The notes under the pieces: generated by a model
Seen by the model: only the letters and a program-made list of their open reading frames with translations
Databases searched by the model: none
Told to the model about the DNA's origin: nothing
Assembly: GCA_036346405.1 (NCBI GenBank)
Contig: CM070567.1
Location: 48,409,633 to 48,473,632, forward strand
Length of the DNA: 64,000 nt
Source of the DNA: Phyllostachys edulis
Taxonomy: Eukaryota; Streptophyta; Magnoliopsida; Poales; Poaceae
Direction: 5' to 3'
Translations under genes and position numbers: made by a program
Shown here: piece by piece, positions 32,382-42,441 of the stretch
How the letters are laid out: each line of letters begins with the position of its first letter
How positions within the stretch are numbered: the first letter of the stretch is position 1

Positions 32382-34012
32382 TGTTGCGCACAGAATTGTG
32401 CTACGCACAACACGATGATCGTGGCAGCAACAAAGTGCTCCGGATCTTGTCACCAATGCGCAGCGCCTAGGCGGAGCCAGTCATGGCGCGGCGGTGCTTT
32501 GCACGGTTTTGATCTTGCGATCTTGCCGGACAGGAAGCAAAAGAGGTTGGAAAGGTACGGGACTACCAGGAACTATGAATAAAAGTAGATGCGATTGGTA
32601 TTTGATCGATTGGTTTTTTTTTACAATTGGTCATGACCCTTTTAAAGAGCGGCAAGTCTCAGCCGTAAAAGATCAGAACTCCGAAAATAAGATTACAGAT
32701 ATGATTCGATTATGATCTTCAAACTTTCTATAACTAATAAATCTTTCCTATTTAAACACGTCCTGGACACTCTGGCAAAAAATCTTCATGGAAAGTCTTG
32801 AAAAAGATCCTTGCGAAAAAGTCTCAAGGAGGTCTTCGCGGAAAATCTGTGTGGAAGGTCTTGAACAAAGCACGGTAGTTCCGCCAACTATGAATCAGAA
32901 TGACCGCGATATGGTAATACCGTGCACCATGAGCCGGTCGTACCTCTTTGACAATAGCTGGTTGTCTTGAAGAAATCTTCATGGAAAGTCTCCTGATAAA
33001 AATCAATATGCGGTATTACCGCCATAAAACATTCGGTACTACCGTGGTGCGGTAGTACCGCTCCACACTGCGGAACTACCGTTTCACAGAAATGTTCCAA
33101 AGCTTCAGAGAGACACACCCTGCCACGTGGGCGGCCTAGATTGAAATGGCCAATCGGACCACGTGTTTTTAGCCGTTAGATCTAGACACTGTTTGGCGGT
33201 CCGAACGTTCCCCTGCTTTTGGGCCGTCCGATTTCAATCGGACGTCTCACAAGTCCCTTCGTGTTCGGACGGTCCGAACGTTCACAACGATCTGGACCAT
33301 CCGATTTCAATCGGACGTTACCAAGAATCCATTTCAGATCAAGTGACCTGCGGTAGTACCGTTGCGTATTTGCGGTAGTACCGCTCAGCGGTAGTTCCAA
33401 AAACACATTATTACTATCGTAAAACATTCGATACTACCTTTGTGCGGTAGTACCGCTTCATATTGCGGAACTACCGCTTCACAGATGCGCTTCAAAGACC
33501 TCAGAAACGCACGTCTTGCCACGTGGACGGCCCAGATTGATTTGGCCTTTCGGATCGCATGTTATAGCCGTCGGATCTGGGCACTGTTCGGACGGTCCGA
33601 ACGTTCACCTGCTTTTGGGCCATCCGATTTCAATCGGACGCCTCACAAGTCCCTTTACGTTCGGACGGTCCGAACGTTCACAGTAATCTGGACCATTCGA
33701 TTTTAATCGGACATCTCAAGGAATTCTACGTACAAAGTGACTTGCGGTCGTATCGTTACATACTCGCGGTAGTACCGCTTGGCGGTAGTTCCACACTTAA
33801 CATGTCGGTACTAACAATTTAGCTGTCACTTGCCAAAAACCACAATTTCAACAAAACTCAAATACGATCTGAACGGCATACGGTACTACCGCTTAGTAAT
33901 GCACGGTCATACCGCTTAGATGGTGGTTCTGCCGATCAACTATAGCTCTGAAACCAGAATCTCTCAAGAGGTCTTTAAAACCTTTTACAGATGACAAATC
34001 TTGTCATCAACA
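32382..34012 (-). repeat. 5' LTR of the gypsy element
   Basis: 1631 bp, the partner of 23174-24797, with the same TGTTG...CAACA ends and the same palindrome array (for example GCGGTAGTACCGC at 33049-33061). Followed by TSD ACTTG at 34013-34017. Confidence 0.9.
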
Positions 34013-34017
34013 ACTTG

Positions 34018-35032
34018 TAAATAAAGGCTTTAATTATCTTAATATTGATGTGGTAACCAACTAACCATAAAAGCATGAACACTACTAACAAGTCAGCAAA
34101 AAAAAGTAATTGGTGTGCGTGACACCAAGTCTCATTAGGAGCTTTCCCTAGTGAAGTTGCCATTTTATGTTTCATGTATCATTAGTTAAGAAGGAGAAAC
34201 CATGTCGTTAATAGCCTATGACTATCATATACTAAAAAATGATGAGACATGGTTCAATCAGATGTCCTAAAGAAGAGAGAGAGAAACACCAGAATTTCTC
34301 ACAATGAAGGAAAAAACATCTGTCCCTCAATCCGGTGGAACCTAATTACAACCAAACCTCCACAACCATTGGATGTATCCAGAATCTACTTAAACTCAAG
34401 AAGATAAGAAAGTGTTAAGTTAAATTTGAGCACAACCACTGGATATTGTATGGAACCTATTCAAACTCGAAGGATAAGAAACCATTTAAAACCACAAAAC
34501 AACTCTCATTAAGATATACTTTTAGTCGAATTTGGGCTGTGATAGATTATCAATCTATGTAGTATGTAAGACTACACTGCATGGTCAATGATAAATGCCA
34601 TACACATGGCGTTGATATCCGATATTCTGTACACAGCCATCAGTGGAAAGAGCTAAATAGAATGGTTAACCAACCATCTTTCTTCCTTCCTTCCAGAATA
34701 GTTAACCAAGATGTTGAATCTTTTGGGCAAAAAACTTCTATACTAAATACCTACTCATGCAATTTACAATTTTAAGGCAAAAGCAAGATGGCTAAATCAC
34801 ATGATGAGTTGATGACCAGCTTCTCAAAAAATCACATGATGACAATAATGACATTGGAAAAGAAACTAAGCAGAACTTGGTGAATTGACAAACTATAGAA
34901 GTAAAGCACTCATGACCACAAGGCACAAGGACACTGGACACCAAGCATAACAATTAACTGATGCAACCAGTACCAATCCCAATGTATCACAATACTACTT
35001 GCAAGTTGTAAACAAAGAACACTACAACTCAC
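34018..35032. other. Remainder of the GAUT intron
   Basis: AT-rich, no coding signal. It joins the gypsy TSD to the donor of exon 35033-35144. Confidence 0.5.
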
Positions 35033-35144
35033 CATTTCCATGTACTGATGGAACAGCTCCGTGCAACCATCCTGTCTCCATGCCTGGAGATCAAACACAT
35101 TGATCCCATACGCCCATGCACAGGCGTGGGGATTAAACCGCTCC

Positions 35145-36526
35145 CTGTTTACAAAAGGAAACAAGGATAAGTTCACCAAATAAGAAATTTAAGAATGCTT
35201 CGAAATGAACAAACAACCTAGAGAACATCCAAACAAAACAATACTTCGGTTTATTCAGAGGTGTTTTGAACAGTAAATAACACATGAAGTGTTCCTTCTA
35301 CTAATTTCAATACAGTGTTCTCAGTTACATTCTTCGTGCTGTCATGCGGAAGTTTTACACTTTTACTAATACAGAGCCAAGAGGAGCAATCATATGGTCA
35401 TAACTCACAACAAAAGCTATTACATGCAGGTATACAACCCAGTTTGCAAAAACCTGTTCATTTTCATATTAAGCAAATGGACATGAAAGAATCAGTATCT
35501 AATTGGAAGGAAAAGGCACCATCGATGAATCCCTAACGGCAAGCGTCAAGCAACCTTTTATTCACCATTGTATCATCGATAATGATTTGCCAAAAGCACG
35601 ACATCCAAAGATACACGATTGAATAAAAACCAAATTCATAATCTTTCACACTATTAATCAAGCAACTTGGAACGGGGAAAACAACTTCTAATGCACATAA
35701 AACAATGGCACACAGGATATGACACGAAAAGGATATTAGCAGATGTCACCAAACCAAACATACTGCTTTCATGCAAAGAAACAACAATCAATGATTCTTC
35801 CAATACAAGCAGTAAAAGGCGCTCTTTTACAGTTCATGAAGTTCAATAAATGACATATATTGGGAAAACTAAAATATAAAAAGAGTTCAGATAACAACAT
35901 GCACCCTTTCCCGGCCAATAGAAAATGAGGAAAGTTCAGTAGAAATGCTACAACCAACACTCTTTGGTCAGGTCTACAAAAATGTTATTTAGTCACAAGC
36001 ACAAAAAATAGAAGAACAAAAGACTACATAAAACATTAACAAAGCAAATACTGATCCCACAGGAATGACTTCAATCTCCTGTGGTATTTTTATTATATAC
36101 AATGAGGTTCTTATTGAGCAGAAAGCCATCACATGACAACCTATATCACCAGACCAATTCAAATGTTCACTGTTTTGGGAAACTATAGACCGAAATTAAC
36201 TCCAAAATGGCACCACTAACCCCAATAATTATACTCTCATGTTCTCAACACAACTGGCATCAAATTGAACGAAGCAACATCATGTAGCAAAATGGTATCA
36301 AGAGAAAATGCTCACGCAATCAGAAATTCAAACAGATTCACTTAAGTTACATCGGAAGCTACTCCAATCAGGCAATTGCAAAATAAATTCCTACCTAGCA
36401 TCAACAATTATAAATTTATTACAGAGCCTAGTCTGCACTACCAATCGCATCCAATCCACCCAAAATAACATGGAATTCGCGCAATCAGAAACAAACGAGG
36501 AAACACAGGTGATGAGGGAATCTCAC
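35145..36526. other. Spacer between captured GAUT and HSF pieces
   Basis: AT-rich intron-like sequence. I looked for the upstream GAUT exons and for HSF exon 2 (the continuation after QLNTY) on the minus strand and recognised neither, so each gene fragment appears truncated here. Confidence 0.45.
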
Positions 36527-36767
36527 ATAGGTGTTGAGCTGGCGTATGAAGCTGGTGAATTTGCTGTGCTTGAAGTGGCGAGAAAGCAAGTCGCGCTCGA
36601 AGGCATGCGAGTCCCAGACCATGAAGCTACCACCATCATCGCTCCAGGTGATCGCCTCCCCAGTCGTTGGGTCCGAGACTATGTCGTACACCTTCATTAG
36701 GAACGGCGCCACCTCCAGCGGCTTCGGTGCCACCGCCACTGGCATCAGTCTCGGCGCATTCTCCTCC
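36527..36767 (-). pseudogene. Heat shock factor DNA-binding-domain exon (captured)
   Basis: The exon encodes APFLMKVYDIVSDPTTGEAI, TWSDDGGSFMVWDSHAFERD and LLSRHFKHSKFTSFIRQLNT then Y: the first three quarters of the HSF winged-helix domain, including the recognition-helix segment SFIRQLNTY. It stops at TAT|GTGAGA (36527), the intron site conserved across plant HSF genes. An acceptor-like TGCAG precedes 36767. The second exon (GFRKV...), coiled coil and activation motifs are missing, so it cannot make a working HSF. No lesion interrupts the exon. It lies between an unknown exon and the GAUT pieces in the same orientation, as in a Helitron chimera. Confidence 0.85.
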
Positions 36768-36900
36768 CTGCATTGTAAATTTGCAATAGAACCCTGCAAC
36801 CAAAAGGGATACAGTTTGATTAAATCTGCAATCCCCTTCGGTCTCTAGTGATAAGTAGTAACGGCAACAAGAAGCGTGGCAATGTCAATGTCAATCTCAC

Positions 36901-37106
36901 CCCAGCAAGGCGAGGAGGTCGGCGCGTTGGACAGCGAGGTGTTTGAGCCCACTGGGCTACGCGTTCATGGCCTCGAGGAACCCGGCGTACTTGGGCTGGA
37001 GGGCATCCTAGAGCCCCCACTCCATCTGCATAAAGACCAACGCGTGCCGCCTCCTCCTCATCTCGCCTCGCTGCTGCTTCCCCACCCGTCTTGATGCGAA
37101 GTACAT
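36901..37106 (-). pseudogene. Captured exon of unrecognised gene, two in-frame stops
   Basis: Flanked by TTCCAG| and GGG|GTGAGA splice signals. The frame reads MYFASRRVGKQQRGEMRRRR...VFMQMEWGL, stop, DALQPKYAGFLEAMNA, stop, PSGLKHLAVQRADLLALLG. The composition looks coding, but I do not recognise the family. The two TAG codons break it. Confidence 0.5.
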
Positions 37107-37496
37107 CTGGAACCCCAACAAGTAAAATTACATCAAACTGAGGCAAACACAAAAGTCAAACCTTAACCAAAGCATAGGAGTTACGAGCTGCAATATGACA
37201 TCTACTTTGCAATCCAATGTTCTACACGCTACCAGATTAATCCACTGCATGCCAAATGGCATAATCCACTTACTTCCTTGAAATTTCCAGCAAAATCAAT
37301 AGATTCCATATTATCCTACACTTTAGCAAGCAGGTACGGCAATAAAGGTACGGCTTTTCCAACATATCTGTATCGCAGATCAACCAATTCCAATTCACAG
37401 CAACCGCAGCAGATCGAATCGCCAATCTCAACAACGACACCAGCTAATCGGCTCAAAATCCCAGAAAGTACAGGTTCAGATCAGCGTGCATCGTAC

Positions 37497-37740
37497 CTTG
37501 ATGGAGTTGTCGTCATTGGTGGCCTCGTCGACCACCAGCCAGTTCGGCGACTTCTTTCTCTCCAGGAACGTCGTCGAGTAGTCCTTCTTCCCCTTCCTGC
37601 ACCACCCCCACAATAAGAAAATCACCAAAAATCCCACAAAAAAACCAGATCGGAACCGAAAACCCTAGAGGCCGCTAGATCGGATTGGGGCGGGGGCGAG
37701 ATCTCATGGATCGGCGGAGGCCTTGGCTCGCCATGGTGAG
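37497..37740 (-). pseudogene. CDC48: CDC48 (p97 AAA ATPase) N-terminal fragment, captured
   Basis: Exon 37497-37596 encodes KGKKDYSTTFLERKKSPNWL, then VVDEATNDDNSIK, the start of the CDC48 N domain (plants: KGKKDFSTAILERKKSPNRL). Splice signals GTGCAG| and AAG|GTACGA bound it. Upstream, ATG at 37734 begins MASQG, the usual plant CDC48 start, then diverges after a short deletion (LRRSM in place of the Ser/Asp-rich linker), so the first exon and its leader were captured too. CDC48 is an essential hexameric ubiquitin-dependent unfoldase; this piece lacks both AAA modules. It lies about 450 bp inside the Helitron 5' end, where a captured promoter could drive a chimeric transcript. Confidence 0.85.
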
Positions 37741-38180
37741 TCCTCGCGCGGCGGCAGGCGGAGGCGAAGCGCTCGAGGAGGAGGTAGGTCTCTGCGAGGC
37801 TTCTGCGAGGTCTCTGTTGATGCGTGTTGTTCAGTCTCAACGTGAGCAGTTGAGAAACGTGGGTTGGAGCAAAGGGGAGGATGACGCGCGAATAAGGGCA
37901 ATGGCGAGGAGACGCGGCAGCGCGAGTGGGGAGCAAGGCGGCGGGTGCAGAGTGGGAGGCGCGGGTGGGGAGGGCGGCGCGAGAGTGGGACACGGGTGAT
38001 GGGAAGCGTGAGAAGAGAGGGAGTTAGGGATTGCAGCGCGAATGTGAGGCGTGTGCGAGTGGGAGGCGTGAGAGGAGACGGTTGCTGCTGCGTGAGACCA
38101 TCTGGGCCGTCGATTCTCTACTCGCCGATCGGACGGATGCGAACGATGGTGGGAGAACGGACGACGATAAACTCCAATAT

Positions 38181-38194
38181 TTAAGTAGTAGAGA
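38181..38194 (-). mobile_element. Helitron 5' terminus (minus strand)
   Basis: The minus strand reads A|TCTCTACTACTTAA, matching the start of grass Hel1-type Helitrons, including the A before the TC. It is followed by a GC-rich block with CCGATCGG and CGACGGCCCAGATGG, often seen near such ends. Confidence 0.75.
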
Positions 38195-39086
38195 TAAAAA
38201 AGAGTCTGAACGCTCATACTCCAGATATGAATACGGATTTGAAATTTCGTAGATCGAATTTGGATTGATCACGGATAAATTGATGGATAGTGCACGCATG
38301 CAAAAATGACATAGCTTCATCGATTGAAATGTATGTTCTATAACAAACTAGAGAACTACTGATCCTACTTAACAACCTAAAATATAATTGTGCGGGTCAT
38401 ACTTTGTAAATTCACACAATAAATGAAGTTGCCATGTCAGTGCTTATTGCGTAGAAGTTGTGTAAGGTACTCGTGAAATGTTTATGAAAGTTGAAATGAA
38501 AACAGTAGATGGCATTCTCGAATATCTTCCAAATATCCATCGAATACAAATATGGAGCGGTTATTGCTATTACCGTATCCTGTGAAAACTTTTTAATACG
38601 AACATAAATATATCAAGTTTTTTCGAATACAAAATCGGATAGGGCAAATATTATCCACCCCAAGGCGGATCTGAGCCTCGGGCTAGGTAGGCTATAGCCC
38701 GAGACCTAGGGCCAAAAGTCAATGGAAGCCCCTTTAAAAAAATTGCCAAAAAAATCAAAGGAATGGTAGACTTAGACTAGAGAGAGTCGACCCAGCCCAG
38801 GGCTCAGGGCATGGCCCATTGCTGGCTCCGCCCTTGATTAGCCCCATTTTTGTTTTTAGTCTCACTAAACTAATGCGCTAAATCTATACATTTCATGGTT
38901 GCCATGAATATTTACTTTGTGCTAAATATGATTAGAGATCTAGATCAAAGATTCAAAGTTGTTGTAGATCAAAAGTAGGATTGAATATGAAAAGTTAGAT
39001 CATAGAGTATGCGGCTAGTCTATAACTTTTACTCCATCTGTTTCATAATAGAAAGGTCACATTGTACTTTTCACACAGTAAGAAAA
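38195..39086. other. Spacer with Stowaway-like remnant
   Basis: No gene seen. At 38660-38830 there is a patch with repeated AGCCCGAG.CCTAGG-type words, probably a transposon scrap. At about 39030-39055 TACTCCATCTGTTTCATAAT is a Stowaway-type TIR without a visible partner. Confidence 0.4.
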
Positions 39087-40302
39087 GGAATAAGTCCAGT
39101 TTACTCCCTCCAACTATCGGAAAAGTCTGATTTACCCCCCTGAACTTCAAAACCAGTTATTTAACCCCATAAATTTGCGAAATCCGGTCACTAAAGCCCT
39201 CATGCCGGTTTGAAAAGGCGGTTTTGCACATTTTGTACACGTGGCCGGATTTGAAAATACCCTTCTTTAAAAATAAGTATAAACAAATTCTTCAACTGGA
39301 GCATGTTACAAACTAAAGACACTATACGCACTTCTTTAGTTCTTTAGGTGAGACATTTCATCAAACAGCTGGTGGGTGATTAAGGGCAAGGGCAAAAGTC
39401 TTGTGCCTTTGATGTCAAGCATCTGTTGTCAGAGAGGCAGAGGACGAGCCCTCAGACTCTGGCGAGGAGGAGCGGGAGGAGGTGAACACATTGAGCGTGT
39501 TGGGAACGCCGAGGAGGTTATGATATCGGCGAAGAGGTGGAGCGCAGGGAGAGGTGGAGCGCAGGGAGTGGCGAGCCGCAGCTGAGAGAGGATGGCCTGT
39601 TGGCGGCGTGGCGGCCGCGAGGCCCGAGGCCGAGGCCGAGGCCAGGAGCGCGCCTGTGGGCCGACTCAAGCGGCAGGCGGGCGGCTGTGGCCTGGAAGCG
39701 AGGCGGCGACGCTGGCCTGGAGAGGCGGCGACGGTTGCTAGAGGCCCAAGGAGCGACTACGCGATGGTGGGCCGAGGGAGCAAGCCAAGCCGAGTCGAGG
39801 GCGCCAGGCGCAAGCTACACGGGGCCAAGCACGCAGGGGGCGGGGAGAGCTGCCAGAGGCGTGTGAGCCAGGGGAGGCGTCAGCAACCGGGCGCGACGAG
39901 GAGGCACCGGGCCGGAAGCGGCGCCAGGGACCGAGCCAGAGATAGTAGGGGCGGCACCGGGAGAAACCATGGGCAATTGTCGGCTTGGAGCAAGAAAGCA
40001 CCAGAGGAAGAAAGTAAAGAAGGGAGGAAGAAGGAAATAAGAATGGAGAAGAAGAGGAACCTGGGAACAGAACCTTCGGCCGAGCCATGCAAATCAACAG
40101 GAAGAGGCCAAGAAGAAATGAAGAAAACAAGAACCAGGACCTCCGGCCACGTGTGCAAAATGTGCAAAACCGCCTCTTTAAACTAGCACGAGGGTTTTAG
40201 TGACCGGATTTCACAAATTTAAGGGTTAAATAACCGGTTTTGAAGTTCAGGGGGTAAACCAGACTTTTCTGATATTTGGAGAGGGTAAACTAGACTTATT
40301 CC
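39087..40302. mobile_element. TIR transposon with GC-rich interior (MULE-like)
   Basis: Inverted repeats of about 155-160 bp: left 39087-39246 (GGAATAAGTCCAGTTTACTC ... TGTACACGTGGCCGG) and right 40146-40302 (CCGGCCACGTGTGCAAAATG ... TAGACTTATTCC). The interior 39247-40145 is GC-rich with an open Arg/Gly/Glu-rich plus-strand frame (39554-40186) and antisense frames, none recognisable. There is no transposase, so it is non-autonomous. TSDs are unclear (GTAAGAAAA versus TTTTATAAA). The interior shares an 18-base word with 1736-1753. Confidence 0.75.
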
Positions 40303-40562
40303 TTTTATAAAATGGAGCATTTTCCACATACCAGTTAACAGTACGATACAAAACAAGACGATGAAGTAAACATGTAGCATTACACAAAAAAAATATTCCA
40401 ATGGTTTGGTGCAGTTAAGCATATCTATCCATGAATGTGAGCAAACGATTAATGAAACAGTTATGTGGCACTATATGTAAAGCATAGGTGGTATATAGTA
40501 TAGTTTAAACGCCCACCTGGAAACGAAGTATATTTATGTGAGAACACGGGCACTGTGAAGGG
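40303..40562. other. Short spacer, nothing seen
   Basis: AT-rich sequence between the TIR element and the possible POWERDRESS N-terminal fragment. Confidence 0.4.
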
Positions 40563-40895
40563 TCATCGCTCTGATCCAATCACACCTGGACTGTTATTGT
40601 CAGGATCACTCTTTGCACCAACTACCAGAAAATCCAGTGACCCTTGCACCTTCTGCTTCTCGTATTTTGCTAGCCCATCACCCCACACAAGGCGCACCTT
40701 CTTCATAGGAATGCCATTGTCTATATCCTGCAGAGATGCCTCTGGAAAAGATGCCGTGGTGCCATTAGCTACAGTGACCTCAACTTTGGATAAAGATGTG
40801 CTCTTGGGATGTGACCATTTTGCTGCCTTCTCACCCATTGACAAAATTGGCATCTTTGAAGGGTGGTTGTACTGACATTCCAATTGGTCCAACAT
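40563..40895 (-). pseudogene. Possible POWERDRESS-like N-terminal exon fragment
   Basis: The minus-strand frame of 110 residues includes MKKVRLVWGDGLAKYEKQKV, then QGSLDFLVVGAKSDPDNNSP. The WGxGLAKYEKxKV motif is characteristic, as I recall it, of the N-terminal region of plant NCoR/POWERDRESS SANT proteins, the same family as the pseudogene at 6822-9248. If so, this may be a 5' piece of that copy separated by about 31 kb of insertions, or an independent capture. The frame ends at 40563 without obvious splice context. Confidence 0.45.
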
Positions 40896-41409
40896 CAGAC
40901 CTTGAGCTGGTCATAGGTTTTAGTGCTGGCGGCGGTGGCAGTAGCGGTTGAGGTTAAGGTTGTAGGGGTGACAGCGGTGGCAGCATTGGCAATTGGAGCA
41001 CAAGCTCTCGTCATTTGGCCAAATTCTATCTGACCAGGACAGCGGCAAGCTGTAGATACCTACAAGGATGGATTTGACCAAGAATTACACAAAGTTGATG
41101 ATAATTTAAAGAATCTGCTATAGAAAAAAAATAACACAAAGTCTACATATTCTAAGAAGAAATAAGAAAGGAACAACTAGAAATTCTCATAAATCCCTAA
41201 AGATGGTGGACAATAGTTACAGTAAAAACACAACCAACGGATGCCATCTACAGCAAAAGAACAAATCAGGGCCAATGGATGCTATCTGAAACCTATTTAA
41301 CCTCAGAAGATAAGAAAATATTGAACCATGAGAACACCTCTCATTAACATATATTCTAAGACGAATAAGACACTAATGTAGAAAAATTATGAACTCTAAT
41401 ACTCAAATA

Positions 41410-41683
41410 CTCCCTACAGTCACAAAAGAATGTTGGTCACAAAAGGATGTCGTTTTGGATATCAACACGGTCCCCAAAGTGCAACTTTGACCATTCATTT
41501 ATATTGTAATATATTTATAAAACCTAATAAATTATAATATTACGAAAGTATTTTTCAAGAAAAATCCACACACATCATTTTTCATGTCTCCGATCTAAAT
41601 ATTAAAAAATATATTGACAGCCAAAGTTTATATTGTTTGATTGCATACAACCCAAAATGACTTCCTTTTATGACTGGAGGGAG
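41410..41683. mobile_element. Stowaway-like MITE
   Basis: 274 bp bounded by TA dinucleotides. Left end CTCCCTACAGTCACAAAAG, right end CTTTTATGACTGGAGGGAG, inverted copies of the Stowaway/mariner CTCCCTCC-type terminus. AT-rich, non-coding. Confidence 0.8.
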
Positions 41684-42006
41684 TATGAATCATGTTAGAT
41701 TTCAAAATTAAGAGTAAGTTTTCAAATGAATTTAAATATGATAAACTTGATTTTCCTCAATAATTAGAACATAAGTAAATATCCTAGAATTATATAAAAA
41801 GTAATTCTAAAATTCTAAAATTGCCATTGAATTTCAAATTTGATACCTAGAATTCTAAAATTTTAATAAATTTCTAAAATTCAAGAAGTAAATACATCAT
41901 GTTGTTGTTTTTCCTTACATCTACACTTAAATACATCATGTTGTTGTTTTTCCTTACATCTACACTTCATACTTTGGAATAGAGAACTGAAATATTATAT
42001 TTTGAA

Positions 42007-42038
42007 TAGTGTGTGTGTGTGTGTGTATGTGTGTGTAA
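42007..42038. repeat. (TG)n microsatellite
   Basis: Near-perfect GTGTGTGTGTGT run with one TATG interruption. Confidence 0.85.
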
Positions 42039-42441
42039 AAGTCTGAATTCCTAAAATTTCATATCCTAGTATGAAATTCTCCCATCTATTGAATCACATG
42101 AGTTGATTGTAGGATATGATACTATAAGTTATTTCATATTTCAAAGCTGAACATTAGCTTTTGAAATACCTTGAGATTTCATATTCCAAATTTCGTTGTA
42201 ACTAAATATCCCATATTTCAATTAGTTCTTACAAAATTTAAAATTGCCAACAAATTTAAACTTGGCATCTAGAATTCCGGAGTTTGCCAAAGATGGATGA
42301 CCTTGCACAAAAAATAAAGAATGGAGAAGATTTCTATTGGACATCTGAAGATTACATTTCGTTATTCTACCTAAAGTGGATAAGTGACTAGAGGACGAAG
42401 AATGGAGTAACCCACGATCTCTCTTCCTGTGCTCCACCAGT

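Larger units (their letters stand above)
23169..34017 (-). mobile_element. Complete but inactive Ty3/gypsy LTR retrotransposon (dual RNase H type)
   Basis: LTRs are 23174-24797 and 32382-34012, both starting TGTTGCGCACAG and ending CATCAACA on the plus strand. A perfect 5-bp target duplication ACTTG flanks them (23169-23173 and 34013-34017). Element orientation is minus: LTR, PBS, gag, protease, RT, RNase H, a second RNase H, integrase, polypurine tract, LTR. The second RNase-H-like domain between RNase H and integrase and the lack of a visible chromodomain suggest a Tat-like lineage. Gag and pol lie mostly in two frames broken by point stops, plus a frameshifted RT, so the element is dead. 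It inserted in the GAUT intron of the Helitron. Confidence 0.9.
22728..35144 (-). pseudogene. GAUT (galacturonosyltransferase, GT8) fragment split by a gypsy element
   Basis: Two C-terminal exons of a GAUT-like pectin glycosyltransferase (Golgi). Exon 35033-35144 encodes ERFNPHACAWAYGINVFDLQ, then AWRQDGCTELFHQY. It has acceptor CAG before 35144 and donor ATG|GTGAGT. Exon 22728-23003 starts after TGCAG and encodes NEDGDLWDPTSILPAGLMAF, YGNTKPLDKSWHVMGLRYNP, then in shifted frames VIHFNG, MKPWLDVAL, ATWTKYVDNEMEF and a damaged NFGL before TGA at 22728-22730. At least three frameshifts are present. The intron holds the complete gypsy element 23174-34012. Upstream exons, including the DxD catalytic region, are absent. 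The exons sit in a Helitron, so this is a captured fragment, not a native locus. Confidence 0.85.
20266..38194 (-). mobile_element. Probable Helitron carrying fragments of several genes
   Basis: The minus-strand 5' terminus is TCTCTACTACTTAA at 38194-38181, preceded by A, matching the grass Hel1-type start (TCTMTAYTA). The candidate 3' terminus is GTAGTAAAGCACGGGCATTC then AACTAA, ending at 20266; it fits the family 3' motif with two transitions. Inside, all on the minus strand and in order, are pieces of CDC48, an unknown gene, an HSF and a GAUT, mostly bounded by splice signals, as expected of gene-capturing Helitrons. No Rep/helicase is present. About 10.8 kb is a later gypsy insertion. 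The 5' end is convincing; pairing it with this 3' end is inference, since that end is mutated and its flank is G, not T. Confidence 0.6.
40862..42441. repeat. Tandem duplication, unit A
   Basis: Begins GGTGGTTGTACTGACATTCC and ends CTTCCTGTGCTCCACCAG. Homologous in the same orientation to 42442-44370. Shared blocks include TACAAGGATGGATTT.ACCA, AAGATGGTGGACAATAGTTA and CTAGAGGACGAAGAATG. A Stowaway-like MITE (41410-41683) is specific to this copy. Confidence 0.8.

Noticed and set aside
23174..34012. Gypsy element as potentially active
   Set aside because: Multiple stops in gag and pol and frameshifts in RT, although termini, PBS, PPT and TSD are intact.
39554..40186. 210-residue plus-strand frame in the TIR element
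   Set aside because: It runs into the right TIR, is Arg/Gly/Glu-rich and has no recognisable domain; more likely a composition artefact of a captured GC-rich block.
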